A DNA stretch of 64,000 nucleotides, from NCBI GenBank assembly GCA_022376515.1, contig WTXI01000175.1:1-64000 (forward strand), given 5' to 3'. The first letter of the stretch is position 1. Each line of letters starts with the position of its first letter. Below, piece after piece: positions 22,707-35,000 of the stretch. Below the pieces are notes generated by a model. That model did no database searches. It worked only from the letters and a program-made list of their open reading frames with translations, and was not told the DNA's origin. The translations under genes were made by a program, and so were the position numbers. Source of the DNA: Lactifluus volemus (taxonomy: Eukaryota > Basidiomycota > Agaricomycetes > Russulales > Russulaceae).

Positions 22707-24206
22707 TCACACGTTTAGACTCGGAGCTGGGGGTTCATCGAGCATCGAACGATCCACCAAGCGCAGGCTGACGGGATGGCCTGCTACTTGTCGCTCATTT
22801 AGAAATCTGGTAAATGTCTCCTGAATATCGCTTCCTCCAGAATATTCAACCTCCTCAAGGTTCGGAAGAAGCTCCAGTGGTGGCTCTCCATCGCGAGATA
22901 GTAAGGAACTGAAGATTTCGCTGAAGAGGTCATCTAATTCATCTTGCACACGAATGGCCTTCACATTGGTGAGCGGCCTAAGAAGTTCTCGCCACTGACG
23001 TCGATCAATACAGTCGTGCAATGACCATGGTCGTAAGTGCGCTTCATATCTGAAAGTGACTTGCTCGACAACAGAAAGTATGGGTGAAAGTGTACCAAAG
23101 AATTGCGCCGCAGACACAACCTGCCAGTCGAGGAATCCGCAAAGGTTTTTAAACAACAAGAAAGAGGCCTTCCGAGGGACCCCATATATGGAAACGTCAA
23201 ACTCGCCGAATGTTACCTGGACAGCGGTAAATGTGAGGTTCTCGGAAGTTTGCATAAACTGCAAGAAGCATGGCAAAGTAATGGTGAGGCGATCAAAAGT
23301 ACCAACACGCAGGATGCTGAGGGATGGGGCGCTGATCCGAGAAACAAGATGTTCCAAATATCTGACTGTACCTCGGAAAAAAAACTGGCGTAGGTTAGGA
23401 AGTGTGGTCATGTCCGGAGTTTGGCGCGACTGCCATTCAACACCGACGTTTGGAATAAGGGATTCAAAGTCAATGGACAGTTTCTCCAGCTGGAGCATTA
23501 GCATAAGTCGGGAGTGTATATAACTTGGAGGGAAATAGGCGGATATAGTGACATCCTTAAGCTCAAGAGTGACGAGTCTCGTGATACTCGTTGTGAGTAA
23601 GGATGATCCAATTGGAAGGGAAGCCCTCGACAGTGTGAGGTGGCGTAGATTGGGCGCTTGAAACGTCATAGGAAGGTCCACCGCGACTTGGGTCCAAGAA
23701 CAGATATTCATTTGTTCCAGAATTGGGAATTTATCATCCATAACCCTGACGAACTTCCCCACAACATTTGGGGGCCCCCAAAGGTCAATGCGACGAACGC
23801 GATCACGGTGCGAAAGTGCAAGCAATAAACCCGATTCATCTTCTGCTGTTATCTCCCGATTTTTGTGATAATGGATGATGAGTGGTAGAGGTGGTGAATG
23901 TGCGAGCATGTCCGCTACAGGCACGCCATTGGTGCAGTTGAGATGAAGGTCGAGCCGGGATGGTGATTCAAGAATAAGATTTCGCCATCGTCGACAAATA
24001 TGTGCCAGTCTGTACCACCAACATTCATCTTCACATTCCTCTGGATTTTCCAGCCGATAGAAATAAAATATGTTGAGAAGCACGTCATTGTTGAGGAGAT
24101 GGATAGGTGAGTCATGGTATCGTCTATTAATGCTAAACCCTATTGATTCGTTAGTTTGTGAGCAGATCGGGGAACACAACGATTTGGAACTCACAGGTTG
24201 GCTCAT
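22707..24206 (-). CDS. F-box / leucine-rich-repeat-like protein (499 aa)
   Basis: One uninterrupted frame of 499 codons on the minus strand. An F-box-like segment lies at residues ~34-85: IHLLNNDVLLNIFYFY, then WWYRLAHICRRWRNLILESP. The rest follows the pattern of the many basidiomycete F-box proteins, with irregular leucine-rich repeats (RRIDLWGPP, LEQMNICSW, APNLRHLTLSRASLP, LVTLELKDVTIS, LPNLRQFFFRGT, SLSILRVGTF) and a terminal LPNLEEVEYSGG. Such proteins usually act as substrate receptors of SCF ubiquitin ligases, but the target is unknown. A GTGAGT lies 12 nt after the start, but splicing there would break the frame, so a single exon is preferred. It is transcribed away from the NLR at 25654. 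Confidence 0.8.
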   Translation of the reverse strand: MSQPVSSKSLCSPICSQTNESIGFSINRRYHDSPIHLLNNDVLLNIFYFYRLENPEECEDECWWYRLAHICRRWRNLILESPSRLDLHLNCTNGVPVADMLAHSPPLPLIIHYHKNREITAEDESGLLLALSHRDRVRRIDLWGPPNVVGKFVRVMDDKFPILEQMNICSWTQVAVDLPMTFQAPNLRHLTLSRASLPIGSSLLTTSITRLVTLELKDVTISAYFPPSYIHSRLMLMLQLEKLSIDFESLIPNVGVEWQSRQTPDMTTLPNLRQFFFRGTVRYLEHLVSRISAPSLSILRVGTFDRLTITLPCFLQFMQTSENLTFTAVQVTFGEFDVSIYGVPRKASFLLFKNLCGFLDWQVVSAAQFFGTLSPILSVVEQVTFRYEAHLRPWSLHDCIDRRQWRELLRPLTNVKAIRVQDELDDLFSEIFSSLLSRDGEPPLELLPNLEEVEYSGGSDIQETFTRFLNERQVAGHPVSLRLVDRSMLDEPPAPSLNV

Positions 24207-25653
24207 TTAGACGTTGGACGGGCCTTTCTATGAGAGGATACATCATGGTAAAGCAGCAACTTGGACCAATGTCCTTGGCCCCTGACGCGTCTGGCGGCCT
24301 GAGCCGAAGGCGCTGACATCAGAATTGGACGCTACGTCATCTTTCTTCCAGCCCCAGCACCTCTTGTCAACTTTTTTAAAACTGTCCCTGGCACACCCGC
24401 AAAGTTATATGTCAGCTACCCGAATCTTCCCTCGACAGACAGATTACCATCCAGCAAGAGGCGCTTTCACGCACGACATTTCGGGCAAAGCTAAGGCCCA
24501 TGAGAAGCCGGTGATGCAGATTGCAGAGCGACGAGGATAGCAGTGATTGATAAGGTGTCACTGGTGTGTCTTGTAAGGTTCCGTTTTTGTGAATACATGT
24601 CCGTCTGATTATGGGCTCTTCAGACATGCCCCACATTTGCGAAGACTCGGACGCGCACTCTAGAGGTGGATTTTGCAGCGTACACCTCAGACACTATCGA
24701 CGATATCAGGCCTGGAACGCATATATATACTCATGAAACAATGCGGACAAACTCGTTATGGTCGCATCTTGTACGTCATCCCGGCGCCCTAGACTTGTAT
24801 AGAAGGCGAGCCCAACGTTCTCGAACAATGGATCCGGTCTTGGTTAAGAAGGGTCGTCGCCGGGACTAAGGAAGGGAGGTGACTCATTGTGAACGATGAG
24901 CCCGGTATATTTTCACTTAGTGAGAACACTGAGAAGAGAATGTATTCAAAGTATACCTATTCATATATTCTACCCATCTGACTGACGTGAAGGCACGGAT
25001 ACATACAAATATATTATGATTTGTGGTACGTACGGGATCATTGCTAGCCAGCGACCGTCACGGTCGTCCACTCTCAACCTCCCACTCTATCCGCTATTGC
25101 AATTAGCCTTGGACCAGATATTTGCGCAGTGGAACGCTTCTCACATGCCCTAGTTCAGACCTCGCTCAGCTCTGGATTATCTGCACCGTGAACTTAAAAA
25201 CTCCGACGATAAGCGATAAGTTGAATTTTCATCCATGTTGCTAAATATCACGATTTCTACCAAAACTACACACGAAATATGCTTGTATGTGATACTAGAT
25301 GCCATATATCGAGTTTTGTGGCGATTGAGGAAGAATTGAGTGAGTGATCAGATCCGTCGAGGAACCCTGGCCCGGGGGCCCCAGGTTATACCTCCGACGG
25401 TCCAGGGCTCCAGGTCTTTTCTCACAGTTCCAGCTTGCGAAGGAGGGGCAGATAATACAGGGTTGCGGGCCTCTCACGATCGATGCCTGTTTTTTCGTGT
25501 TTGTTCGCGGGTGAGGATACAGTAAAGGTGAGCCTAGCTGCATTTCGACGACGCGACAAGTCAACAACAGGTGGTTCCAAATGGCCGGGTCACAAGATAC
25601 GAGGAGCAGTCATATTCCAATTTCAATTCCGATTCCAACCCTGCTATATCATC
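24207..25653. other. Divergent promoter region / intergenic
   Basis: No gene seen. It holds the upstream regions of the F-box gene (left) and of the first intact NLR (right). ORFs at 24325-24540 (+), 24412-24636 (-), 24666-24869 (+) and 25295-25567 (-) overlap each other or lack family resemblance. Confidence 0.45.
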
Positions 25654-28600
25654 ATGTCCATCAATCCCTGTCCAGAGCTACAATCTCTCTTTGAGACTGC
25701 CTTGAATCAATACAAAAACCAAGCGGGCGTGAACCTACTCGAACATCAACTGGCCCTCAGGCTCACCAGCTGCGACGATATTGATTCTGCCATCACAATC
25801 CTCCAAGAACAAGCAGAGGCGTTCCGTACATTTCGAGATGACAACGGAAAGGTGATGATGTGGTTAAACCGGACTGTTCACGTCCTTTATGATCTATCAA
25901 ATGGAGTCCTTGGTCACGGTGCAGGCATTGGTTTGGTACGCACTCCTTGACTCGCATAGCTGCTATTGTTCGATAATCCTAATTCTGCAGACATTCCCAC
26001 CTGCAAAGGCAATCTGCGCTGGAATCGGCATACTTCTTGCTGTATGTTCTCTTTATCTTCACCGAGTTTTCGTGACATTGGTGGCCATAGGCGATAAAGG
26101 ATGTTAGTGCGAGTTACGATGCCCTTATCGATCTCTTCGAATCCATCGAAAGCTTTCTTAGACGGCTCGATATCTACACCAAGATCCCATCTAACCCGGC
26201 GATGACTGAGATAATCGTCAAGATTCTCATCGAAGTACTCTCTACCCTTGGCCTTGCGACAAAACATGTAAAGCAAGGACGCCTGAGTGAGCTCATGATT
26301 TTCCCTGATAAGATTCTTATTGGCTCAAAGTATCATAGAGAAATTTGGAAAGAAGTTGCTGGGAGATAATGAGGTCGAAGCGGTGTTACAAAGATTAGAC
26401 CGGCTAACCCAAGAAGAAGCTCGAGCCACAGCTGCACAGACCCTACAAGTTGTGTATGGTCTCGTCAAAAACCTGAATGGTGCGCAGGCTCGTTCACTTG
26501 TGCCAGTGGCTCGTTCGCTTATCAATATCGCACATTGTGTCTAGATGGCAAGGCCGTAGCGGACGATTTCCATCAAACTCTAGGTATGTTGGCACTTTCG
26601 ATAGTATCGCACAATTGAAACTGAGGGTGGTATTAGTACTCATACAGCAAATCGCAAGTGACTTGAACAAACCAAACCGTGCATTCAATTTTCAGCTTGT
26701 TCGTTTCTGGAGACTAATACTACGTCGTAGGCGACCAGCTGCAGGAGAGCTTCGGGCGATGGCTTTCCCCTCCAGATCCGTCCGTCAATGATAATCTCGC
26801 ACGGGACGCTCACCATGAGGGAACTGCCGAATGGTTTATCCATGGCCACACTTTCCAAGAATGGAAAAGGACGGGTTCGCTGTTGTGGGTTCGTGGTAAT
26901 CGTACGCACATTACACGCCTGTTTCCTTCGCTGCTCTGACGAGGACCCGCCTTGACAGCTGGCTGTGGAAAGAGCGTTCTCTGGTACGTACGCATCCTCT
27001 GGCCTATTTGAGGATTGACATCAACGCTTTGTATTAGCTCCACAGTTACCCGAGACATCAAAAGGATGTGTCTCGCCGGATTAGCCTCGCTAGCTTATTT
27101 TTATTTCGACTTTAAAGACACATCAAAGCAGAGCGCTCGCGCCTTACTCACTTCCATCCTCATTCAAATTTCTACTCAATCCGATGCTTGTTGCACCATC
27201 CTTTCGCGGCTGCGTTCGGCGTACAAAGACGGCTCAGAACAACCCAGTGATGAAGCGATGAGAGAATGTTTGAAGGACATGCTGGCAACTCCTCAGCAAG
27301 GCCCGATATTCATTATCGTTGATGCCCTTGACGAATGCCCTCAAAGTGCCGGAACACCATCACCTCGGGAGCGCGTCCTGGAGCTCGTGAAGTGGCTTGT
27401 GGACCTTCAATATTCACACCTACATATTTGTGTCACAAGCCGTCCAGAGGCGGACATCCAAGCTGCTTTTGAGGAATTGGCATCTCATACGATCTCGCTT
27501 CATAGCGAAACTGGACAAACGGATGATATCAACCAGTATATCGAATTCTTCATCAATTCGGACCCGACAACGCGCAAATGGAGACGGCAAGATCAACAAC
27601 TCGTGATCACCAAACTCTGTGAACGAGCTGGCGGAATGTGAGACATCTTTGTGCCACTGCAACGTCAGCTCACGTGATAATACAGGTTTCGATGGGCGTG
27701 GTGTCAACTGGACAAGCTCCGACGTTGTCTTCCACAGCGTATTCGTCGAGCTCTGGACGAATTACCCAACACGTTGGATGAGACGTACGAGAGAACATTA
27801 CTGGATATAGATGAGGAAAAGTGGGAGTTTGCCCACCGTCTATTCCAGTGCGTCACAGTGGCGTCTCGTCCACTCTACGTCGAGGAGCTTGGCGAGTTTC
27901 TTGCTTTTGATTTTGATGCAGAGGGAAGACCTACATTTGAAGAGGACTGGCGGCCTGAAGACGCAGCAAGTGCGATTTTATCTACTTGTTCGAGCATGAT
28001 CTCGGTTATCGAGGCGGATGACGGTTGGGTTGTCCAATTTTCGCATTTCTCTGTCAAGGAGTTCTTGACCTCGACCCGGATGGCAAGAGGACAGCTCTCA
28101 CGGTTTTACGTCCCCCTCAAACCGTCGCATACGATCGTCGCACAAGCATGCCTTTACATTCTACTCGTGTTTGACAATCACGTCACCGAGGATAACATCA
28201 AGGAGTTTCCTCTGGCTCATTATGCTGCCAAACACTGGGTCGATCATGCGAATCTTGGGAATGTGCCATCCCATGTAGAATATGATATGAAGCAACTTTT
28301 CAATCCCGACAAGCACCACTTTGCGGTATGGACTCGGATATACAACGTGGACTTCAATTTGTGGGCAGGCCTTTCGTTTCCTCCCGCTTCACCAAAAACA
28401 AGTCCGAGTCCGTTATACTATTCTGCATTGTGTGGGTTCCATGAAATCGCAGAATGGCTTGTCACTACATGTTCCCAGGATGTCAATGCGCAAAGTGGTT
28501 ACTACCTGACTGCGTTGAGTGCTGCATCTGCAAGGGGATTTCTCCGAATCGTGCGGTTACTACTCGAACATGGCGCCGATCCCAATGTCGGGGAGTCTTT

Positions 28601-29138
28601 GGACATCACACCGTTAGGTCACGCATCCCGGTCAGGTCGTCTCAAGATTTCTCAATTGCTGATCGAATACGGTGGAGACGTGAATGCCAAGAATATCGAG
28701 GGATTCACCCCACTACATTGGGCGTCAGAAGCGGGACATGTGGAGATTGCAAAACTACTTCTTAAGTCCAATGCAAATCCAAACCCCGGGCATTTTTCGG
28801 AGTGGGCACTCCCACCACTGTATGAAGCGATGGCCCGGGGACATCCACAAATTGTACAGCTGCTACTACACCATTCTGCGAACCCACATGCTCGGAGCTT
28901 CGATGGCCAAACTCTACTACATATTGCCTCAAGGAATGGACACCTGAATACCGTGGAGCAGCTACTGGAGCTTGGCGCAAATGTACACGTGCGGGACTAT
29001 TGCGGACTGACACCATTCCAAGTGGTGTCGCATAGTCCTGAGGGCCCCGACCGTGTCTTTGCGCCCGAAGTCGAGCTGCAGAAAGATAAGGACGCAATCA
29101 GGGAACTATTGTTGAAGTATGGCTCGTCGAGAGATTAG
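25654..29138 (+). CDS. NLR-like STAND protein: Goodbye + NACHT + ankyrin repeats (copy 1 of tandem pair)
   Basis: Ten exons join in frame: 25654-25935, 25991-26041, 26100-26286, 26339-26479, 26545-26583, 26637-26678, 26731-26901, 26959-26983, 27038-27637, 27686-29138; 996 residues. Residues 1-~220 form a fungal STAND N-terminal Goodbye domain (FETALNQYKNQAG, SYDALIDLFESIESFLRRL). WLSPPDPSVN leads into NACHT: Walker A GNPGCGKS (303-310, across the 25-nt exon 8) and Walker B IFIIVDALDE (403-412), then CVTSRPEADIQ. A helical region with VVQFSHFSVKEFLTS follows, and ankyrin repeats occupy about 755-985. The family is linked to heterokaryon incompatibility and innate immunity in fungi: ankyrins sense, NACHT oligomerises, and the N-terminal domain signals. 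The gene looks intact. A near-identical copy lies 3 kb downstream. Confidence 0.88.
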
Positions 29139-29490
29139 ACCCAAGCTTGACGCCGCTGATGCGCAGTAGGGGTAGTAGTAAGTATCCACCTTTTTTCCTT
29201 GGTAGACGTCAAGCCTGATATCATCCAAGCAGCCACGGCCACCCTTCGCTCCACTTCATGATCGCAACGTTTTTCTATATGTGGTGAAGTCCTGGGGGCA
29301 GTATGATATTTATGATCGGTTACCAGCAAGCAGGGTGTGTGGATTGTACTGTATTATGGTATCGGTCTCGCTTTCTTGTATAATCAGCTTGACAAGAGTA
29401 TCTGGGGAGAAGTACATAAACCCCATCCAAGCTCAGAGGCGTCTTCCAAGTAGTATCATTCATTATATTCGATTCCGAGTTGACCATAGA
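29139..29490 (+). repeat. 3' flank shared by the two tandem NLR genes (unit 1)
   Basis: After the stop codon the sequence still matches the flank of the second copy (35621-35960): GATGCGCAGTAGGGG, CATCCACC, CCTTGGTAGACGT, GGTTACCAGCAAGCAGG and TCTCGCTTTCTTGTATAAT occur in the same order in both. The duplication therefore includes about 340 bp of 3' sequence. Confidence 0.75.
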
Positions 29491-30834
29491 ACTCGCGGCG
29501 CATCCAATAAATAGAAGAAATCCCAAAGAGATTCGTGAGCAACCAAAAGTCAAAAGAAAAAAAAAAAGTGAGGCAGATGACAAAAGCACAGGTGTGTGTA
29601 CTACTAGGAAAGAGAGAAATGAACTGAAAAAGGTATAAGTGAAGATGAACAACCGAAAAAAATATGGATTACAGTACAAGCCTTCTCAGTAATACTGTTA
29701 CGATTATGACACGCACTCGTGAGAGAAACAGGATTTACAACTGCTGCCTGCCGGGGTCTTGCGTTGCGTGCTCAAGGCTTTTTTATATAAAAAATCAGCA
29801 TTTATATCCCGCAACATGTAGCAATGACAAAGACGCGGTCCCCGGGGATACAGGATTGGCGGAGGGTAAGGAGAATAAGGTGTGGCGTTAGGCTGGACGG
29901 AAGGGTGGCAGGTGGAGCGCACGCTCAAGGCTCTCTATGCGCGTATACGCCACCCGTCATCCTTCCGGCTGATCTTCCCGACGCAACCGATACTCTCACG
30001 CACGACCAGCCAAAGGCCCCCGTTGAAGATATGACATCCTTGATCTCTTCAGCAGGGAGCACGAGCTCTCCCACCACGTCCAAATCGCAACTCGGTCGAT
30101 AGTTGCAATACCCTGAGCATTGACCGGATGACGACAGACCTGTAACCGATCGACGATGATATCCGGCAGCGCGACGACCTCGGAGTGATGCAGCGTCGGC
30201 GAGAACGTCGCGATGCGTATCCATCGCCGAGCTGCCACTACCACCGCCACCGCCACCACCGCCATTTGCGCTGGCCGCGCCGACGCCACCGAGTCGGTAT
30301 AAGACGACCGTACACGTTCCGGGGGTCTCCGAGTCGCTTTCGTCACCACCATCGTCGTCCCTGCCAGCGCGCGCGCGCCCCGCGGCGCCGTCAAACTCGC
30401 TCGCCGTCGACATACTATGCCGATATAGTGGACAGCCGCTTTCTTTGTTCGGTCTATCAGCCCCGGGTGATTTAGACGCTGAGGGTGACCAGTGACATTG
30501 GATCGACGGCCTCCAGCTGCTTGTCCGGATTTACTCGACTTTCACGTCTTTCCGCGGGTTCATACAACGAGAACCTCAACAACGCCCTCTTCAGGCTAGT
30601 TCCGTGATTGTTGCTACTCATCTGATAAGCCGGGAGAATTTATATGCCCCATAACATTGCCTATAGGACCGTCATTAGAATACTTGATCTATTTCCGCAC
30701 AACCCAGGTGTAACTAAGAAGTCGGCCTTTTGGTGGGTGTATCGATGGCTACGAGAAGGATGAATACCGAGAACTGCAGGTTGCAAATATGGGCTCGTGT
30801 GTGTGGTGCGCTCGTAGATTGATCCGAATGTTGT
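29491..30834. other. Spacer between the tandem NLR genes, left part
   Basis: A 162-codon frame on the minus strand (29925-30413) begins MSTASEFDGAAG and is rich in Gly, Ser and Asp, with a run of Gly codons at about 30240-30280 (GCC-type trinucleotide repeat). An overlapping frame contains FSPTLHHSEVVALPDIIVDR, which looks protein-like and is followed by a GTCTGT donor. A small spliced gene on the minus strand is possible, but I cannot model it with confidence. Confidence 0.3.
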
Positions 30835-31777
30835 CTAGGACTGGCCTTGAATCTCATAAAAGACTGTCCTATTGGGCGTGGTGTTCAAAAAAAATGAGTT
30901 ACTCATGGGAGATGACAAGGGAGACGAAGGAGGTGGCGATAACAGCTGGGTATCCCTCTTCTTGAAGAACCTGCCCAGGAACGTTTTCGGACCACTGGTT
31001 GGTGTCGAGTTGTTATTGGTCCGGGGAATCATGGCCTTGCTGTAACAATCAATGATCAAACAACTGATTTGCGAGAGTGAATTCAAGGTGTGCTTGCCTT
31101 CCCTAGTTCCCCAGGCCTTCATATTTGACAAGTCATCTCCAAAAACAATTAAATCTTCATACATCGAAGGGGAATCATCCCCAGTGCCCTTCATTATGCT
31201 TATATAGCCCTGGGCTATATAAACATATGAAGGGCACAGGTGATGATTCCCCTTCAACATTTGAAGATGAAGATGCTTTAATTGCTATTAGCATGCGGTT
31301 GGTCCAAGTTCATGGAATAGCAAAGTGAATAGGTTCGTGGTGGTCATCGGTGCTGGCTCGATTACTCGGTAGAAGAATCTGGGCGGCAAGGGCCGCGTTG
31401 GAACCCGATGCCTCGATGTGTTCGAGAGTAGCGAGCCCTACTATCTCAAGACCGTGTTTCTGAAAATTTGCTACTTTGACATCCGTGCCAGCATCGACGA
31501 TGACATTTGTCATGACATCATGGGCCTGAAGGTTATAAAAGAGGGATGACCATCCTCCGAGACGAGGCGGTGGAGGAAGGCGCGACAGAGGAGAAGAAAG
31601 CGACGGATGAGTGATCAGAATACATCGACACGTCAGATCGGTTGGAGGGGGTGTGGCAGAGACCATTTTCGTCATGGCCGTGCGAGAATGATGTAAGCGA
31701 GTGCGATCACGGTCACGGGATTGCGGAGGAACAAGCTGGACCTGCAAGTTCAATTCGACTTTGCAGGTGAAGGTCAC
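30835..31777 (-). CDS. Possible gene of unknown function, interrupted by a palindrome (low confidence)
   Basis: Two minus-strand frames could be exons of one gene. The upstream one (31777-31310) contains VIVDAGTDVKVANFQKHG, then LEIVGLATLEHIEASGS. The downstream one (about 31045-30835) contains SGPKTFLGRFFKKRDTQLLS and a Pro/Ser-rich stretch and ends at 30835. The words look like real protein, but no family is recognised and splice sites are uncertain. A 139-bp palindrome (31145-31283) lies between the two parts, in a putative intron or as a disrupting insertion. Confidence 0.3.
31145..31283. repeat. 139-bp palindrome (MITE-like foldback)
   Basis: The left arm CAATTAAATCTTCATACATC... and the right arm ending ...GAAGATGCTTTAATTG pair along most of their length; the centre is TATAGCCCTGGGCTATATAA. 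The inner blocks GAAGGGGAATCATC and GATGATTCCCCTTC pair exactly, as do CCCTTCAT and ATGAAGGG. The small mismatches suggest an older insertion. Confidence 0.8.
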
Positions 31778-32094
31778 ACAAGAATTATTGATCGCGGGGC
31801 GTATGGAGGAGGATTGAGTGACAGTCGGAGCGAGGGACGTGAAAAGGGAAGGAGAGGGAGAAACTTCATGATGGTACTAGTAAGGGAATGAGGGACAAAG
31901 AAGAGAGTGGGGTTCTATAATCTTCTATCTGGCTTGTACAGGGGAAGAGTGGCAAAGAGTGAAGCGATCGACTCCCTCTTCTTGTGTTTCACTCGTCCTC
32001 ACGACCACCTCCCAGTGCCTGAAACCGGAGGGTTGGGGCCGGGAATGATCTGGGCTAGCGCTCTACCGCCGGATGTACTATTACACGTACCATC
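31778..32094. promoter_or_regulatory. Upstream region of the second NLR copy
   Basis: Up to the last few bases before the ATG this region shows no match to the upstream region of copy 1 (25400-25653), so the second gene has a different promoter. No TATA box is obvious; T/A-rich words occur near 31880 and 32080. Confidence 0.4.
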
Positions 32095-35000
32095 ATGTCC
32101 GTCAATCCCTGTCCAGAGCCACAATCTCTCTTTGAGACTGCCTTGAATCAATACAAAAACCAAGCAGGCGTGAACCTACTCGAACATCAACTGGCCCTCA
32201 GGCTCACCAGTTGCGACGAGGTTGATTCTGCTATCACCGTCCTCCAAGAACAAGCAGAGGCGTTCCGTAAATCCCGAGGTGACGATGGCAAGGTGATGAC
32301 GTGGTTAAAGCGGACTGTTCACGTCCTTTATGGTCTATCAAATGGAGTTCTTGGTGCGGGCATTGGCTTGGTACGCACTCCTTCACCCATATACTAGTAG
32401 CTACTAGTGTTCGATAATCCCAACTCTGCAGACATTCCCACCTGCAAAGGCAATCTGCGCCGGAATTGGCATACTTCTTGCCGTATGTTCTCTTAATCTT
32501 CACCGAGGTTCTGTGACATTGGTGGCCATAGGCGATAAAGGATGTTAGTGCGAGTTACGACGCCCTTATCGATCTCTTCGAATCCATCGAAAACTTTCTC
32601 AGACGGCTCGATATCTACACCAAGATCCCATCGAACCTGGCAATGACTGAGATAGTCGTCAAGATTCTCATCGAAATACTCTCTACCCTTGGCCTTGCGA
32701 CAAAACATGTCAAGGAAGGACGCCTGAGTGAGCTCATGATTTTCCTCGAAAAGGTTCTTATTGGCTCAAGGTATCATAGAGAAATTTGGAAAGAAATTGC
32801 TGGGAGATAATGAGGTCGAAGCGGTGCTACAAAGATTAGACCGGCTAACCCAAGAAGAAGCTCGAGCCACAGCTGCACAGACCCTACAAGTTGTGTATGG
32901 TCTCATCAAGAACTTGAGTGGTGCGTAGGCTCGTTCACTTGTACCAGTGGCTTGTTCGTTCATCAATATCGTCTAGGTGGCGAGGCGGTAGCAGATGATA
33001 TCCATCAAACTCTAGGTATGGTTAACACGATCAATAGCATCGCACAACTTAAACTGAGTGGTACTAGTACTCATAGAGCAAATCGCAAGTGACTTGAACA
33101 AGTCAAAACGTGCGTTCAACCATCTAGCTTGTTCGTTGAGGCTAACACTACCTCGCAGGGGACCAGCTACAGGAGACCTTCGGACGATGGCTCTCCCCTC
33201 CAGATCCGTCCGTCAATGATAATCTCGCACGGGACGCTTACCACGAAGGAACTGCCGAGTGGTTTATCCAAGGTGACACTTTCCAAGAATGGAAAAGGAC
33301 GGGTTCGCTGTTATGGATTCGTGGTAATCGTACGCACATTACAAGCCTCTTTCCTTCGCTGCTCTGACGAGGAGCCGCCTTGGCAGCTGGATGTGGAAAG
33401 AGCGTTCTCTGGTACGTACGCATCCTCTCGCCTATTTGAGGATTAACATCAACGCTTTGAATTAGCTCCACGGTCACTCGAGACATCAAAAGAATGTGTG
33501 ACGCCGGATTAGCCTCGCTAGCTTATTTTTATTTCGACTTTAAAGACACATCAAAGCAGAGTGCTCGCGCCTTACTCGCTTCCATCCTCATTCAATGTTC
33601 TGCTCAATCCGATGCTTGTTGCGCCATCCTTTCACGGCTGCGTTCGGCGTACAAAGAAGGCTCAGAACAGCCCAGTGACGAAGCGATGAGAGAATGTTTG
33701 AGGGATATGCTGGCAACTCCTCAGCAAGGCCCGATATTCATTGTCGTCGACGCCCTCGACGAATGTCCTCAAAGTGTCGGCACACCATCACCTCGGGAGC
33801 GCGTCCTGAAGCTCATGGAGTGGTTCGCGAACCTGCACTACCCACACCTACATATCTGTGTCACAAGCCGTCCGGAGGCGGACATCCAAGCTGCTTTTGA
33901 GGAATTGGCATCTCATACGGTCTCCCTTCATAACGAAACTGGACAAACGGATGATATCAACAAGTATATCGAGTTCTTCATCAATTCTGACCCTAAAATG
34001 CGCAAATGGAGACGGCAAGACCAACAACTCGTGATCACCAAGCTCTGTGAACGAGCTGGCGGAATGTGAGACAACTTCAGCCACTGTCACTGACTATCAC
34101 TGTAACGTCATCTCACGTGATGATCGTGACATAGGTTTCGATGGGCGTGGTGTCAACTGGACAAGCTCCGACGCTGTCTTCCACAGCGTATACGTCGAGC
34201 TCTGGATGAATTACCAACCACGTTGGATGAGACGTACGAAAGAACGCTGCTGGATATAGACGAGGAAAAGTGGGAGTTTGCCCACCGTCTGTTCCAGTGT
34301 GTCACAGTGGCGTCTCGTCCACTTCGCGTCGAGGAGCTTGGCGAGTTTCTTGCGTTTAATTTTGATGCCAAAGGAAGACCTACATTTGAAGAGGACTGGC
34401 GGCCTGAAGATGCAGCAAGTGCGGTTTTATCTACCTGCTCGAGCATGATCTCGGTTATCGAAGCGGATGAACGTCGGGTTGTCCAATTTTCGCATTTCTC
34501 TGTCAAGGAGTTTTTGACCTCGACCCGAATCGAAAGAGGACAGCTGTCACGGTTTTACGTCCCCCTCGAACCGTCGCATACGATCGTCGCACAAGCATGC
34601 CTTTTCATTCTACTCCTGTTCGACAATCATGTCACCGAGGATAACATCAAGGAGTTTCCCCTTGCTCATTATGCTGCTAAACACTGGGTCGACCATGCGA
34701 TGTTTGAAAATGTGTCAGCCCATATAAAACATGACTTGAAGCAACTTTTCAATCCTGACAAGCACCACTTTGCGGTATGGACTCGGATATACGACAAGAT
34801 GGACTTCAATCTGTGGACAGGCAGAAGGTCTGATTCCGACGAGGGGGAAGACGTTTCGTTTACTCTTGCTTCACCAGAAGCAGGTCCGAGTCCGTTATAC
34901 TATTCTGCGTTGTGTGGGTTCTATGAAATCGCAGAATGGCTGGTCACTACATGCTCCCAGGATGTGAATGCCCAAGGTGGTCACTACGTGACTGCGTTGA

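Noticed and set aside
22707..24206. A short intron after codon 4 of the F-box gene
   Set aside because: The GTGAGT...TAG pair encloses 55 nt, so splicing would shift the frame away from the conserved F-box reading.
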